Of a stretch of DNA of 6,010 nt, positions 5,995-6,010 are shown in pieces (the stretch's first letter is position 1; each line of letters opens with the position of its first letter). The notes below the pieces were generated by a model, which was not told the DNA's origin, did not search any database, and saw nothing but the letters and a program-made list of their open reading frames with translations. The position numbers and the translations under genes were made by a program. This DNA is from Gammaproteobacteria bacterium (GTDB taxonomy: Bacteria > Pseudomonadota > Gammaproteobacteria > Eutrophobiales > Eutrophobiaceae): positions 1-6,010 of the forward strand of contig SMWN01000130.1 in the NCBI GenBank assembly GCA_004356415.1, in the 5' to 3' direction.

Positions 5995-6010
5995 AAAGGT
6001 TTTAGAACGA

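Overview
This window looks like chromosomal backbone from a gammaproteobacterium of moderate GC content. Every full-length gene is a recognisable housekeeping or core accessory gene. The set (perM end, hda, wrbA, arsC/yfgD, yihY, acylphosphatase, proS) matches, as I recall it, the gene order of Pseudomonas-type genomes; E. coli also keeps perM, hda and yfgD close together. I cannot assign a genus from the sequence.

Layout. Bases 1-99 (+) are the C-terminal end of a PerM/AI-2E family membrane protein. They are followed after 10 bases by hda (+, best start 110), the DnaA-related AAA+ protein that inactivates DnaA after initiation. Bases 821-1075 hold a long imperfect palindromic repeat (repeat A). 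Next come two minus-strand genes: arsC/yfgD (upstream, 1910-2257) and wrbA (downstream, 1076-1669). A second palindromic repeat (repeat B, about 1674-1912) separates them. yihY (+, 2314-3582) diverges from arsC across a 56-base gap. After a 136-base gap comes a small acylphosphatase gene (+, 3719-3988), which converges with proS (-, 4019-5764). The last 246 bases hold the proS upstream region and a third hairpin-rich palindrome (repeat C).

How the genes work. There is no single pathway. hda controls replication initiation, proS charges tRNA-Pro, wrbA and arsC are small redox enzymes, yihY is an inner-membrane protein of poorly defined function, and acyP hydrolyses acyl phosphates.

The most interesting material is intergenic. 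Repeats A and B are both a little over 200 bases long and flank wrbA on both sides. Each has long imperfect inverted arms around a core of four small hairpins in the same order. The stem sequences differ between the two copies, but pairing is kept. Each repeat starts or ends at or within a few bases of a stop codon (hda, arsC), and repeat B also forms essentially the whole 5' leader of wrbA. I see no CRISPR array, tRNA, rRNA, transposase or defence/toxin system.
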